Shown here: positions 23,418 through 34,524 of the stretch, one piece after another
Layout of the letters: every line of letters begins with the position of its first letter
Position numbering within the stretch: the stretch's first letter is position 1
From: Ostrinia nubilalis
Lineage: Eukaryota > Arthropoda > Insecta > Lepidoptera > Crambidae
Assembly: GCF_963855985.1 (NCBI RefSeq)
Contig: NC_087099.1
Location: forward strand, 7,470,001-7,534,000
DNA length: 64,000 nt
Direction of reading: 5' to 3'
Made by a program: the position numbers and the translations under genes
The notes under the pieces: model-generated
Told to the model about the DNA's origin: nothing
Databases searched by the model: none
Seen by the model: the letters and a program-made list of their open reading frames with translations, nothing else

Positions 23418-25707
23418 ACCTCCCCCTCTGACCAAGACATAGCGCCCTCGCGTCAAGGTCAGCAAACGATACCTTGGGTCTACCACGCCTATGCCTCTGA
23501 CTGAGCCGTTTCGACGGCCCATCGCCTACGGACGGGGTCATCTGTGGGACGCGATACCCTTCGGCGAGTTCCTCCGACCGGTACGCGGTAATCGCGGCGT
23601 CCCTAGCATGACGAAATCGGTTTCGTCGCTCCAGATCGCCAGCGGAATAATAGCGCGCGGAATGAATATGACGTGCTTCGTCAGCGGGGTTGATGACGTC
23701 ATTTCTATTACGGAACCCCTTGTAGGGCCCTCTCCTCCCCCTAGACGGAACGTCGGATGGCAGCATGTCACGTGACTCTGGGTACTCGATTTGGTTCTTA
23801 CTAAAAGAAGCTAAATCAACATTGGCACAACATGGATGAAGTGGGTTTCCGGGAGCCTCCCCCTGCATTGAACCTGCCCCGGGGCAATAACCATCGGGAG
23901 GCGATATCGTAGGGGGTTTCCGGTCGCTCCGACCGTTAACACGTTGAGTGCCGCGGGCTCCGTGCACTATACAGGTACTCAGCTGCATCGTCGGTCTTGA
24001 TACGCCCTTAGGCCTTTCCTTACCCTGGAGTACCCGGTCTGCTGCTTCTACCTTCATCAGCTCTGCCTTGCCGGTGGTAGATAATTCGAAGCCGGTGATG
24101 AACGGATGCCAACATCGTGGCCCATCGTTGAAACGCCAGCTGCTCTGCGGTAAGTCCAGCAGGATACCAGCTCTGGTAATAAAATCCCTACCTAACAGGG
24201 TCCTAGTTCGCGCGTGTGGTAGCACCAAGAACGCGGTAGGTATTATACGACCTTTCAAGGTGACATTGACCTCGCCTTCGAGCGTCGTCTGTAGGTATTG
24301 CGATCCATCTGCAAACCCTACGATACGTTCGGACTCCCTAAATATAACACCTGCCTCGCGTAACATATTATACAGAACGGGGCTTGCGATAGAGTGTGTG
24401 GCCCCCGTGTCAATAATCGCCACTCCCGTTCGGTTTACGACCCGAATTTCTATCAGCGGCCTCGGATCGTCGTCGCTGTCTATGACATAGGCCGTACTAA
24501 AGTCCGATTTATTCGTACTACTCGAACCGGGTGCGCCTTTGCAATTATCGCACTTTGACCTAACTACTCCCAGCTGACCGCATCCGTAGCAACGTAGGAC
24601 ATTACTATCGCCCGACTCAAATGTAGTTACGTCACTTTTAATTTCTTTATTGCGGCAGTTATCTTTAGTATGGCCGAAACGTTTGCAATAACTACACCTG
24701 GGTCGAACGCGCCTTTTCCCCTCACTATCGCTGTTATTCGCATTTGAAACTCGCGGGTTATTCGACACAGATTCACTACACGAATCGAAATAAACTTCGT
24801 CGCGATGTTTACTCATAAATGAACTCGGGGGGTCGTTTACGGCATGCGACGGGTTAACACTCGGGCCCGCGGTCGAGCGGCATCGCGCAGTTGGTGGGTT
24901 AACAGGGCTCGCGCTATAATTATTATCAACGTGAGAACTCACCTCTGCCAGCGACTCTTCTACCAACCTGACTTTACATATCAGCTGTTCCAGCCCGTCC
25001 ACAGCGTCACGAGGCACTCGTTTTCTTATTCTACGATCTAAAAGTCCATAAACAATGTCTAGCTTCATTGCTTCGGGCACTACGTACGGCAACTTTGATA
25101 ATAAGGCGCGCACTTTATTCACAAACACATCGGCTCGTTCGTCACTTTGTTCGGCGGAAAATATGTCGCGAAATATTTTATACGCAGGTCGCGGCACGCC
25201 GAACATTCCTCGAAGTCGCTGTAGGGCTTCGGTCCATGACGTCACCGACGACTTCACGCCTTGCCACCACACGGCGGCCTCGCCGACCAGCAGCATCGGT
25301 AGCCCACGCAGGGCGTGCTCCTCACTGACGTTGGTGCACTCGCGGTACACTTCGATGGCATCAATGAATGCTTCGAGCTCGTCCGAGTTCTTTGACCTTC
25401 CGTCGAAGCGCGCTGTGCACTTCGCGAAGTTACCCGGGCGCTGTGGGTAACCTGGCGTGTCGGGTTGTGGTGATGATGAGTGCGAATGTTGGCCTCTGTA
25501 ACCAGTCAGGATGCTCTCTATCAGCGTACGGCTGGATTCCGCTTGGCTCCTGGTGATGCTGGAGACAAGGTTCTGGAGCATTTCCTCCGACATGGTGACG
25601 TTCGGTGATGACACCACTGTCCGGTTCACTTCGGTGTCAGTGTAGTCTGCGTCCGAGTCCGATCCCTCGTTTCTCGCGGTCCTCGCGGCATTCCTCTTCG
25701 GTGGCAT
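23413..25707 (-). CDS. Retrotransposon Gag-protease polyprotein, 764 aa
   Basis: The ORF starts at an ATG 96 bases inside the 5' LTR and stops five bases into the 3' LTR. Residues 1-90 are polar and likely disordered. About 93-250 resemble a Ty3-type Gag capsid (FDGRSKNSDELEAFIDAI, GEAAVWWQG). A canonical CCHC zinc knuckle is at 338-351 (CSYCKRFGHTKDNC). A second cysteine cluster at 373-389 (CYGCGQLGVVRSKCDNC) lacks the histidine, a variant I associate with such gags. A retropepsin-like domain follows, with active-site DTGA at 433-436 and LLGRD at 504-508. Residues 550-764 are basic and show no RT motif; the end may be a remnant of a longer pol. No stop or frameshift interrupts it. Related Gag families gave rise to insect Arc, but nothing here shows domestication. 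Confidence 0.88.
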   Translation of the reverse strand: MPPKRNAARTARNEGSDSDADYTDTEVNRTVVSSPNVTMSEEMLQNLVSSITRSQAESSRTLIESILTGYRGQHSHSSSPQPDTPGYPQRPGNFAKCTARFDGRSKNSDELEAFIDAIEVYRECTNVSEEHALRGLPMLLVGEAAVWWQGVKSSVTSWTEALQRLRGMFGVPRPAYKIFRDIFSAEQSDERADVFVNKVRALLSKLPYVVPEAMKLDIVYGLLDRRIRKRVPRDAVDGLEQLICKVRLVEESLAEVSSHVDNNYSASPVNPPTARCRSTAGPSVNPSHAVNDPPSSFMSKHRDEVYFDSCSESVSNNPRVSNANNSDSEGKRRVRPRCSYCKRFGHTKDNCRNKEIKSDVTTFESGDSNVLRCYGCGQLGVVRSKCDNCKGAPGSSSTNKSDFSTAYVIDSDDDPRPLIEIRVVNRTGVAIIDTGATHSIASPVLYNMLREAGVIFRESERIVGFADGSQYLQTTLEGEVNVTLKGRIIPTAFLVLPHARTRTLLGRDFITRAGILLDLPQSSWRFNDGPRCWHPFITGFELSTTGKAELMKVEAADRVLQGKERPKGVSRPTMQLSTCIVHGARGTQRVNGRSDRKPPTISPPDGYCPGAGSMQGEAPGNPLHPCCANVDLASFSKNQIEYPESRDMLPSDVPSRGRRGPYKGFRNRNDVINPADEARHIHSARYYSAGDLERRNRFRHARDAAITAYRSEELAEGYRVPQMTPSVGDGPSKRLSQRHRRGRPKVSFADLDARALCLGQRGRL

Positions 25708-25803
25708 GTTGAGACGATAGAAAGAGTGGGTTCTTCAAGTAAATGTCGAAAGGCTTTCGTTGTTTACACTTGTGTTGAACGTGCCCCGCAAGTTGGGCGT
25801 CAC

Positions 25804-26129
25804 TGTAATACTTGTTAAGTTGGTCTCGGGGTCGTGAAATAATGTTCAAGGCACAATTCAATCATCAACAAGTATATTGTCAATTTGGCACAACGAAATA
25901 CACATAAAACTTGGATAATATCAGTCAAAACAATATCTAAACACCAAAATATTGGGAGAGTAAAATAGCGCACGTCGCGGCCATGGGCGGACTAGCAATA
26001 AGGTCGAATTTAGAAAAGACGCCGGCGACCGTTGGTGAGAGCGCGCCGGCAGAGCGCGCGAGCCCGTGAGTTACAAAATAAAGCCCGCCAAATTCGAATG
26101 CGAGCATTAACCACAGAGGTCGCGTTACA
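25804..26129 (-). repeat. 5' LTR of the gag-protease element
   Basis: The upstream LTR in the element's own direction. It is followed, on the minus strand, by the primer-site-like stretch and 96 bases of leader before the gag ATG at 25707. Confidence 0.9.
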
Positions 26130-27674
26130 TTATGTTTTTTGTGTGATCCAAGCCAGTAGTCGGCACGCAACATCATGATATCTGACGGGGGCGGGCTAAT
26201 AGCCGCTATTAGCAAATCGCTCTGAGAAATCGCCAACAATGAACACGAAATATGCTCATTGCCTATGTCTCATTCATTAAACTTTTTGCGATACTAACTT
26301 TGTCTTAAATGTATGTCAGAACTCCTCGACTTTTTTTTTCATATCAAAATAAACGAAGCAATTTGCCCTCAGGCGGGACTAATATTGTGATTAAATTATT
26401 ATCTTTGCGCGTCTGTGATTTGCTTTCCAGTTATTTGTGACTGTTGTGTTCATTTTGCCATACACTAAAACTGGGTTGAAATTACAGATATACATAATTA
26501 CCTCGCGTTTTCGTTTTGTAAGCTTTTACAGCGGTATGTTTAGGACGTCTAAAATCAACTTGTCTTACAGTTTTAAATCCTAACCAACGTGCATAAATGT
26601 CCGATTGTATTTATGTGAATCCGTTTCAATTAACCTAAATTATATTTAATTGCCAGAGCACGCACTTTTACTATCTAAGCTAACTGCTGCGCTCTCGGCA
26701 GGTAATCTGAGAACGTTTCGCCAGCTTTTAACATTTTAACTACTTTAACGCCGGTATTCCCTGGCAGCTGTAATGCAATAACGACATGTACCTACAAACA
26801 AGAATCTGTTTACCCATTTCAATTTGAATTACATCTGTGATGCGCATATAACGAGTTACTACCGAGTAACGGTCGGGCACACTTAACCCATTAATCTCAG
26901 TGAGTTTTACTGTAACTAACTTCTTAATTGATGTTATCAGATACTCCCAGATATTAAAGTGTACGGCTGCCTTCAACGGATATTGATTCCAAATGTATAT
27001 TATAACTATTGCACTAGTTACGCGCACTGGAAGGGTTTAATGACGTGAAATAGAATGTGCACAGACAGAAACATTGCAGCCGGTGAATGCTTTAATTCGT
27101 TTACTGCCTTTAAAATGCTCGCTATCAGTGGCTTGCGGCTTCTTCCTGTGTAATTCGGTCAAATTATTTTATTACCACTATGCTGACCTTATGTTCACCG
27201 GCCACATTTCGATGTTACTTTATTGCCTTCAAATTATAGCTGATAGAGCGAGATGCAGCTGAATAAAATAAAAATACTGTTATAATACTCGAGTTCCGAA
27301 AATCTTCTGTAGCACAAATGATAAAACGTGAGCAATTTTCCTTTTCCGGTATATATTTGTTACAAAACTTCGAACAAATTAATAGTAATTTTAACACATT
27401 GTGTGCTCTACCTGGGAATCGAACCAAGAAACCCTGAGGTGACTGCAAGCCTGCAATCCTATAATCAAATGATATCACCTCAACGTTATTTGTTTGCTAC
27501 TTTGTATCCCATGGAATCGACCGACTTTCTAACCACGGAGAATTTATTAGCCTAGACTGTTTCTAAGCATGACCTAGACCTACTAGAAGTAAAGTTTTTT
27601 AAGTACATTTTATGGAAAGATTAAAAACCTATATTACAAGAATTTGATGAAGGTACTGAAAAACGTTAGCTACG

Positions 27675-27800
27675 CTATTTTATTTATTTATTTAACATCT
27701 TTATTGCACACAAAAACATGCGGTACAAAATTGGAACATAATGCCGAGTGGCGTTCTCTACCAGTAGACCAAGTCTCTAGAGACAGAGAATTTGAGTAGG
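27675..27800 (-). repeat. Antisense LINE 3' tail close upstream of the Atg16 terminal exon
   Basis: Read on the minus strand it ends TGTGTGCAATAAAGATG followed by TAAATAAATAAATA, a poly(A) signal with a simple-repeat tail typical of lepidopteran LINE 3' ends. It stops about 55 bp before the acceptor at 27855. Confidence 0.5.
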
Positions 27801-27855
27801 CGGAGCAAAATTTTCGTAGTTACACTTTCCTATTATGCGTTCTTTTTCTTTTCAG

Positions 27856-27957
27856 GTTTCAAGATGCGAGGAGGCGCTTGAAGACGGGGACTCCGGGGAG
27901 GTGATTCACTTCCTCCGAGGCATAACCACCGATATATTCCATCGGTTCACTGACTAA
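27856..27957 (+). CDS. Candidate downstream exon of Atg16: readthrough extension or 3'UTR exon
   Basis: The exon follows a strong acceptor (TTTTTCTTTTCAG). Joined to the donor at 17041 it stays in the Atg16 frame for 33 codons (VSRCEEALEDGDSGE... FHRFTD) and ends in TAA at 27955-27957. With the 13 codons after the upstream TGA this makes a 46-residue extension. It is GC-rich and acidic like a coding exon, while the flanking sequence is AT-rich. It could be plain 3'UTR, since an open stretch this short is not rare by chance, an alternative C-terminus, or a true readthrough tail. I see the splice signals and the open frame; function is inference. Confidence 0.5.
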   Translation, partial: VSRCEEALEDGDSGEVIHFLRGITTDIFHRFTD

Positions 27958-30900
27958 CCTCAAGTCTCTAAAGTCTTCTCTTTATTCCCTAATAACTTTA
28001 GCTAGTTTTATTTCAATTGAGTAAAAGTCATCACAATGTCCTTTACTTTTTCACAACTATTTGTAAGACTTCTTTGATCATTTTTTACGTCTTGTTGACA
28101 TACATATAAATACTGTGCTACTCGTACCGTGTAGAGTGTCAAACATTTTAAATAATAGTCATTAAAAGACGCCTTGGGTTCCGTTACGCAAAATAACTTT
28201 TTGTAAATGTATTCTTAGCTAAAGTACCTGCCCATCCTTGTTAAATCGCCGCGGATTTATTGTTTGATGATGAGTAGTTTGTTACAAAGAAAATAAATGT
28301 GAAGTGCTAAATTATTTACTTTTAACGTCAAATTGACGTGCTCAAATATTTTAGAGTGGGTGGGCAATGAAAAGTTATTTTACGCCTACATCTTCGGTTT
28401 AGATGTGACACTTCATGACTAAAAAATAGGTAAAACGAGATTTCGATGCAGAACGTTTCAAATCATATTTTCGGTGTTTACTTACTCGTCCTTATCTGCA
28501 TTACAATTTAATTTTGATTGAAAAAAATCAGAGTACTTCTTAAGCTACATTTCTCTTACCTTTTAAACTGTGACAAAGTTTCTGACTTTCCTGAAAAATA
28601 TTATAGTTTGCAAGGTGTCACATAAAGATCGAAGATATTTGAATAAATCTTTTATTGATTGTAGTTAGGAATTTTGTATTTTTGCAAGGGTGCTTTTACG
28701 TCACAAAGTGTATTTAATTTTATAATGACGCTCTATCACACAGCGTTTCGACACTCAATTAATCATTTTGGCATTAATATGTATTGGAAACTTAATACTG
28801 ACACTACGCTGGTTTAGGCGAGTGTTGAACTGTTGATGTATAAGCCAAACGGGACGGCCTTTTGTCTTCTGACTTATGTACATATTATTATAGTTTGATT
28901 TCATTCCTGATCTTAGCTTCGGATGTATCTGCGGTCATTGTTCTGAGCATTGTGAGTTATTAGTTACTAGTATTGTATACAGGTATGATCATTTGTATAG
29001 TCGGAAATGTTATAGGCAGCTGTAATGTTATACTTCAATAAGATTTCTCATGAGATGGGACTGTGTGTTGACTCTATCTGTAATGAGTTTTCTTGTATAA
29101 GTTGTACGTCATAGAATAGTTGTCAACGGTTACGTGCTAATGCACGAGCTTTACATTATTTTTAGATGATATAGCAATACTATCACGATTTTTTTTTCAA
29201 TGTTAAAGAATTTTACATTGTAAGAATATAACTTAGATATCTAAAAACCGTTACAAGCAAAATACCGCCCCAATATGAAATGCTTGCGCACAATCGTTGC
29301 TATATTGAAGTCATAGTTTTAACAGTTCTATTTTTGTAAAGATTGTCATTTGCTTGTCGCTCTACGTTACAAATAAATACGGAAATGAGAATTTGCGAGT
29401 GATTTACTGCTTGGCATGTTTGTATTATCGAGTTGACATCATATTTGTTTTACTTAACAGATCTCGGGCCACCTGCGCTTCCCGAAGTCTCTCATTAGCA
29501 AACAATGATCGGGCGTCGCCGGCGCAGTGATAGTTGTAGGGCCAGGCTGCGCCGCTCGATGCGCGTAAATATGGCGGATTCGAACCAAAAAGGAAACTGG
29601 GTCCGAAACTAAAATAGCCACTGCCGTATCAGGCGGGTTCACTCTTAATATTCGGCGATAATGTATTCTGAATATTTGCGAGTATGATGACATAATATTT
29701 GCGAGTTTTCCTAGCGATCACTATGAATGATCATAAAGAAATGAATTGAAAATTCTTAGACTTTTCGAAATGCGAAAGTAGTTGCCAAAAGACATGTTTT
29801 TGAACTATTTTTGGTGCTAAGAAGAATGTGTCGTTTAAGGATTAGGTACGTAGTGTAGTTCGGACAGAGCTGGCTCCGGAGCTATATCGCGATCAATAAA
29901 CTGCTGGGACCGATAAGAGCGGGTGGCGCGCGCCGCGGGCGACACATCTATAATCTGTGACGTGTGTTTTGACAGCAGCGCTGCGCCACTTTTTCAACGT
30001 CATTTTTTACCAAGCCCCGCACCCGACAGTTCGACGACCCCGCACTAAAGTTTTATTTTCACATGTAATTACGCATATAGCCGACCGCTTAATTACCGAA
30101 AACGGCCGCGACGCCGGCACCTGGAATTCGATTGAAAAAACGTCAAATCTGGCGCCGCTCTTAAATTATGCTTCGTTAGCCTTCACCTTCCTTATACGGC
30201 TGCGTTTAAGACTATTTTAAGACGGTGAACCGGCGTTGCTTGGGCGCCTCGTCTCTCTACATATTTTTGCTTCTTGCCAAAAAAACTTGTCATACTCTTC
30301 GAGGATATTATTAAGTACTTGTGATTACCAATGTCTCTACGTTAAATTGATTGATATCTTCGTAACGGTGGCGCAAATGTATCGATAGCCATTAAAACTA
30401 GTCACTTTTAATTCTGTTAGTGTTACATTCGCCTTATTTTTCACACTTTTCGCTTGGATTGAATATTTTATTCGCATTTAGCGGTGTTGGGTGCTATGTG
30501 CTAATGCTTGTTGGGGAATTAAAAATGTAAATGAAGTTTAACTGTGAAGAAAGAATATTGCTTTTAAAGCCATGGAATTGGAGCCGTTTATGTTTAGCAC
30601 CGTTGCTTGGATGTTGTTTGGGATTTACGATTGGACGTCCTTGTTAAAGGTGGTTCAGTTAGTGTCAAATTTATAGGTTTTAGAATACAGGTTTAGTCCG
30701 TTTATGGTAATTAGTTGGCGCTTTGTAGTTCAAACGCACCCAATATTGTTATAATTTATGTTGTGCGAGACCGCAGTCCAGACTATGATTGCCGTTTGTG
30801 TGGGGCACTCTGATAGTTTTTCGCGGCTCGTAAATAAATCACTTTCATTTAGAGTGATTTATTAAACTCGTTCATTAACTATTAATGCTAGTTACTGTTT

Positions 30901-31930
30901 TCAAACTTTTTCACACGTTTATAAGAATTGTGCCAATTATCGTATTAGGTAAGTTTTTGATTTTTGAACAAAATATAAATTGAAAAGTGTGTAAGGTTTG
31001 GACTATACCGCATTAGTAACGAACAAAGTTAATAAAATTGCAAAAGCTCTCAGTGGAGTGTTTCCCGAAATTTTCCGAATCAACTCCTTTAACTGCTTTC
31101 TAATATACTACCTATCTACTACCTATCTACCTACATCACAAACTTATATCTGTTATACTAAAAAGCTAAAACTTTCAGTGTGCCCTATGCGTTATACGTA
31201 GAGTCGTATTATTTATAGAACTATGTATAATACCAACCGATATGTTTTTTAAATTCTATACCTACTTATATTAATTTTGGTAAAATTTTTACAAATTAGA
31301 GAGACAACAAAGCTTATTGTATAAAAACATGTGCCTTTAGTTAGTTATAAGAGTGTAAAAGTACTTATGCATAATTGTCCTAATTATGAAGGAACATAAT
31401 AAACACGTTCCGTGTTTTTTGATTCCAACACTCGTAGGTGTCGATTATTTTATACTCTTACTATTTGTTCTCGAAAGTCATTTTTGATGAATAATTTTAA
31501 GTAATAGTTAATGTTGTAAGTACATAGCTTTACAAAGACTGTTGTCGTTATATTTTTAACAACCTTACACGTCGAAGCGGACCGCTAGGTTCATGTTTTA
31601 TAATGAGTTTTTTCTCAGTTAAATGCGAAAATTCCAACTCATAAAGTTTATGACGAATTATCGTATGTAAATATATGTGGAAGCATAATATTTGTGAACG
31701 CTTCGTCTAGACATTCAGCTAGAAAATTGCTATGTTGTACTGGCTTTCAGATGCCTTATACTTTAAATATTTTTATATGAAATGTATTATATTGTATAGA
31801 GCACGTTCGCGTACGGTGAACCAATCGGTCAGCATTGCGTAAATTAAGATTGTAACTATGTTCATCACTTTTATTCTACGACTGTATATTCAATATGGAA
31901 ATAAAATATGTGTTATTATTGCTAATTGTC
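27958..31930 (+). other. Probable long 3'UTR of Atg16 with several poly(A) signals, then AT-rich sequence
   Basis: After the TAA at 27957 the sequence is AT-rich with many T-runs and no convincing ORF. AATAAA signals occur near 28302, 28644, 29372, 31387 and 31897; the last, followed by a T-rich stretch near 31915, is a reasonable distal end. A GC-richer island at about 29860-30220 interrupts it and may be regulatory. The true transcript end cannot be set from sequence alone. Confidence 0.35.
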
Positions 31931-32682
31931 TAATTTTATTTTGCGATAGAATACAATTATGTTTTTTCGATTGCGCTCGGTTCATTGTTCGGCGAGTGTA
32001 TGATTAAGTTCGCACGTTCATTCAAAGCTTGTCAAATTAAGTTTCATTTGGCAGAGCGCCGTTATGCGGGTGATTTATTCAGGTGGGCTATTAACCGAGG
32101 CGGTCCGAGCTGGCCATCTGCCCTGACCCAACGTTTCTCCAATTAAACTGCCACCCGAGGGCACTCGCGACAGTAATTACATACGACCGACCCCGGGACG
32201 CTAATTAAAATAATCAACTAGAGACAAATCGCTCAGCAATCGACAGGTCAACAATGAATCTGTAATAGAAGAATAACAGAGATTTGCGCTTTAGATTTTT
32301 TTGTTGAGTCACTCCTTTTCATTCTTAGTCACAATGAATTAAGTGCGTATATTGTGGTTTAGTGTTGAATGCGATGAATGAAGAGTGAGAGTTGGGATGT
32401 GATTATTTTATTATATTATAATGAGTTAGCAAATCAGCTCTCACTTTTGAAGCCCTTTGGAGAACCCTTTCTACCAATTTTGTTCTCATTAGGTAAGTAG
32501 TTTTTTTTCTCAGTCCATATTGATGTCAGTTCCATATTGATTATCGCATTTTGGATCTAAACCACATTAATGTTATTAAATGTACCTACCTACTCCTACC
32601 ATATTTCAATATTTCCGGAAATACCTAAAGTTTTTTATATTGGAAAGCTAAAATGGTGCAGGAGAAAAACAAAAGGACTATA

Positions 32683-34282
32683 TCGCACACCTAGATCTAA
32701 ACTGAGACAACTCAAAAATTGCCAATTTTGACTTATACTTGTATTCAAATACTCGGTTATCATACGCATCTTTCCAACATTACAGGTTTAATAAAGCCTT
32801 AATCCATTTGCCGCTAGATGGTGATAACTTACTTTTGTTGAATCAACGCTTGTCAACCCCTTCCACCTAAACAAGCGTTTTGTCAGTTGACCTTCGCTAG
32901 TATCAGTGAGTGCACGTATTAAAATAAACGAAAACGCGGATATTTAGATTTGTTACAGTTAAGCAGAAAATATATAATGAGTTAATTTGAGTAGTAACAG
33001 TATTGATGAATTGTTCTGCAATAGTTAACCAAAACATTTTGACCTGTTCCAGTTTTGTTTGATAAAGCAACTTATATTTTGTTACTATTTTGAGTTGAGT
33101 TGGTTTTGATGAATCAACTTGTGAATTTCTAGTTGGCGTAGTTTTGTTGGAACAAATTTCATTTCAATGATTTTCTAAACACAACGTGTAGTTTTGCATA
33201 TTTCACCTAAAATCAGGTACAGTATGATAATCCCTGTTTCTAAATAGTGTTAGTTTTATTCAAACTATCCCCTGTTTTGTTTGAGAAGAGTGTTTTGTGT
33301 TAACTTACTATTGTTGGATAAGCAAAACTTACAGTGGATATTATTTTTATTTTCCGAAAAAAAAATATGCTGGGTCGTTTTCTTGTAAATATTTTAAGAG
33401 AACAGAACAATAATTAAAAGGCAATGTACAGACGACGGCACTTCAAGTTAAACACTGTAGTAACTTATGTAGTTGTAATACAAGTGTATAGTCTGATATT
33501 CTGTTGTCTGCACAAGAGATATAACCTTCTTTATAATATAGAAATATAAAATAATGTAGAAAAAAGGTCTATAATAAGTAAATAAATTAATAAATAAACA
33601 TATCGATCGGCTGATGCTAAGAAAAAGTGGCTGAAGAAACTCAAACACCTATCATGTTCACCATGTCATGAAATCTTCATTTATATCTCTTATGCTGATC
33701 CAGATCGTGTTCAAAATGAACTGTTTTCTCAAACAATTCCTAAATTGATCATTTAGGATATCGAAACATTCAATAAAAACCACTTTAGTGCACACCAATA
33801 GTGCAGGAAGAGGACTCAGTCACATCTTGAAATTTTGAAATACAGAGGACCAAAGAACGTGGAAGAGATGACATTTGAAAAGTTTTATGACACTAAAATC
33901 TTGCAAAAAATGTGGGCAACTAATTTGGTTTTAGACGAAAATCGGAATCAAGTTAAATGGCACGATATACAAATTTTAAGAGTGGAAAAGGAGAACTCAA
34001 ATCTCAAAATGTCCAAAAAAAGCTGATTCAAGTCTAAATGTACTTTATTATCTATACAAAGTCATTCTCCTAAAATGTAACAACTAAAAAAACTGCGATT
34101 AAAGGTAAAAAGGATAGATTTTTTGACCCAGTTTATATACAGGGTCCTTTCACAGCCTATCAATAATCCAAAATAAAACTGAGTTTCATAACTTCCCTAA
34201 CAAAAAATGTAGTAATACGTTTTTTTCGCCTCCTGAAAAATGCCCTTTTTTGAGTTGTCTCAGTTTAGATCTAGGTGTGCGA
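32683..34282. mobile_element. DNA transposon with ~40-bp TIRs, probable TA target, degenerate ORF
   Basis: The ends TCGCACACCTAGATCTAAAC and their inverted partner at 34240-34282 match for about 40 bp. TA flanks both ends (32681-32682, 34283-34284). Inside, a 63-residue plus-strand ORF at 33835-34026 (motifs RGPKNVEEMTFEKFYD and KWHDIQILRVEKEN) looks like a remnant of a transposon protein; I cannot assign the family. Upstream frames are broken by stops. The superfamily is not settled: the TA flank suggests Tc1/mariner-like. Confidence 0.7.
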
Positions 34283-34524
34283 TATGGGAACAGTTATAAT
34301 GTGAGCATTGGATTGGTGAACCTGAAGTCGGATCATAAGGTAACGTAACGATCTTACAATTGGCTCTGGCTCCTAACTCCATTCGATATCAAGTACCGAA
34401 CAATCGGGAGGTATAAACAAGCGAATTTATTGATTCGTGGTCGCATGCATGCCGCTGAGATGTGGAAACGTGACTTCTCGGTACGAAAACGGTTTACTCT
34501 GCACCATGATGTGAAATACGATGT

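Larger units (their letters stand above)
23092..26129 (-). mobile_element. gag-protease-only LTR retrotransposon (Ty3-like), LTRs apparently identical, TSD TTAT
   Basis: Two 326-bp direct repeats (23092-23417 and 25804-26129) appear identical by eye and begin TG and end CA. Four flanking bases, TTAT, are duplicated (23088-23091, 26130-26133). On the coding strand a polypurine tract (CAGAGGGGGAGGT) abuts the 3' LTR. A primer-site-like stretch TGACGCCCAACTTGCGGGGC starts one base after the 5' LTR, one change from the usual TGG start. The 2.4-kb interior is filled by a single ORF with no reverse transcriptase, RNase H or integrase. It is therefore a non-autonomous element, possibly mobilised in trans. 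Identical LTRs imply recent insertion. Confidence 0.9.
17042..27855. other. Last Atg16 intron (10.8 kb)
   Basis: It carries SINE-like pieces (17208-17281; possibly 17495-17650), a retroelement tail (21066-21323), a hAT MITE (21712-22018), a 3.04-kb LTR element (23092-26129) and an antisense LINE tail (27675-27800). A Helitron-end-like phrase (GCGACTTCGCCCGCG) occurs at about 18100. GC-rich islands without repeats lie at about 18360-18480 and 22360-23040. No further exon was found. Confidence 0.65.

Noticed and set aside
23948..25556. Plus-strand ORFs of 60-180 codons
   Set aside because: They lie entirely within the antisense gag-protease ORF and have no protein-like motifs.
25937..26239. 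A 100-codon minus-strand frame over the 5' LTR
   Set aside because: It is LTR and flanking sequence read by chance; the same frame is found over the other LTR.
27411..27480. A tRNA-like sequence (GGGAATCGAACC)
   Set aside because: Only a T-loop-like word is visible with no other arm; too weak to list.
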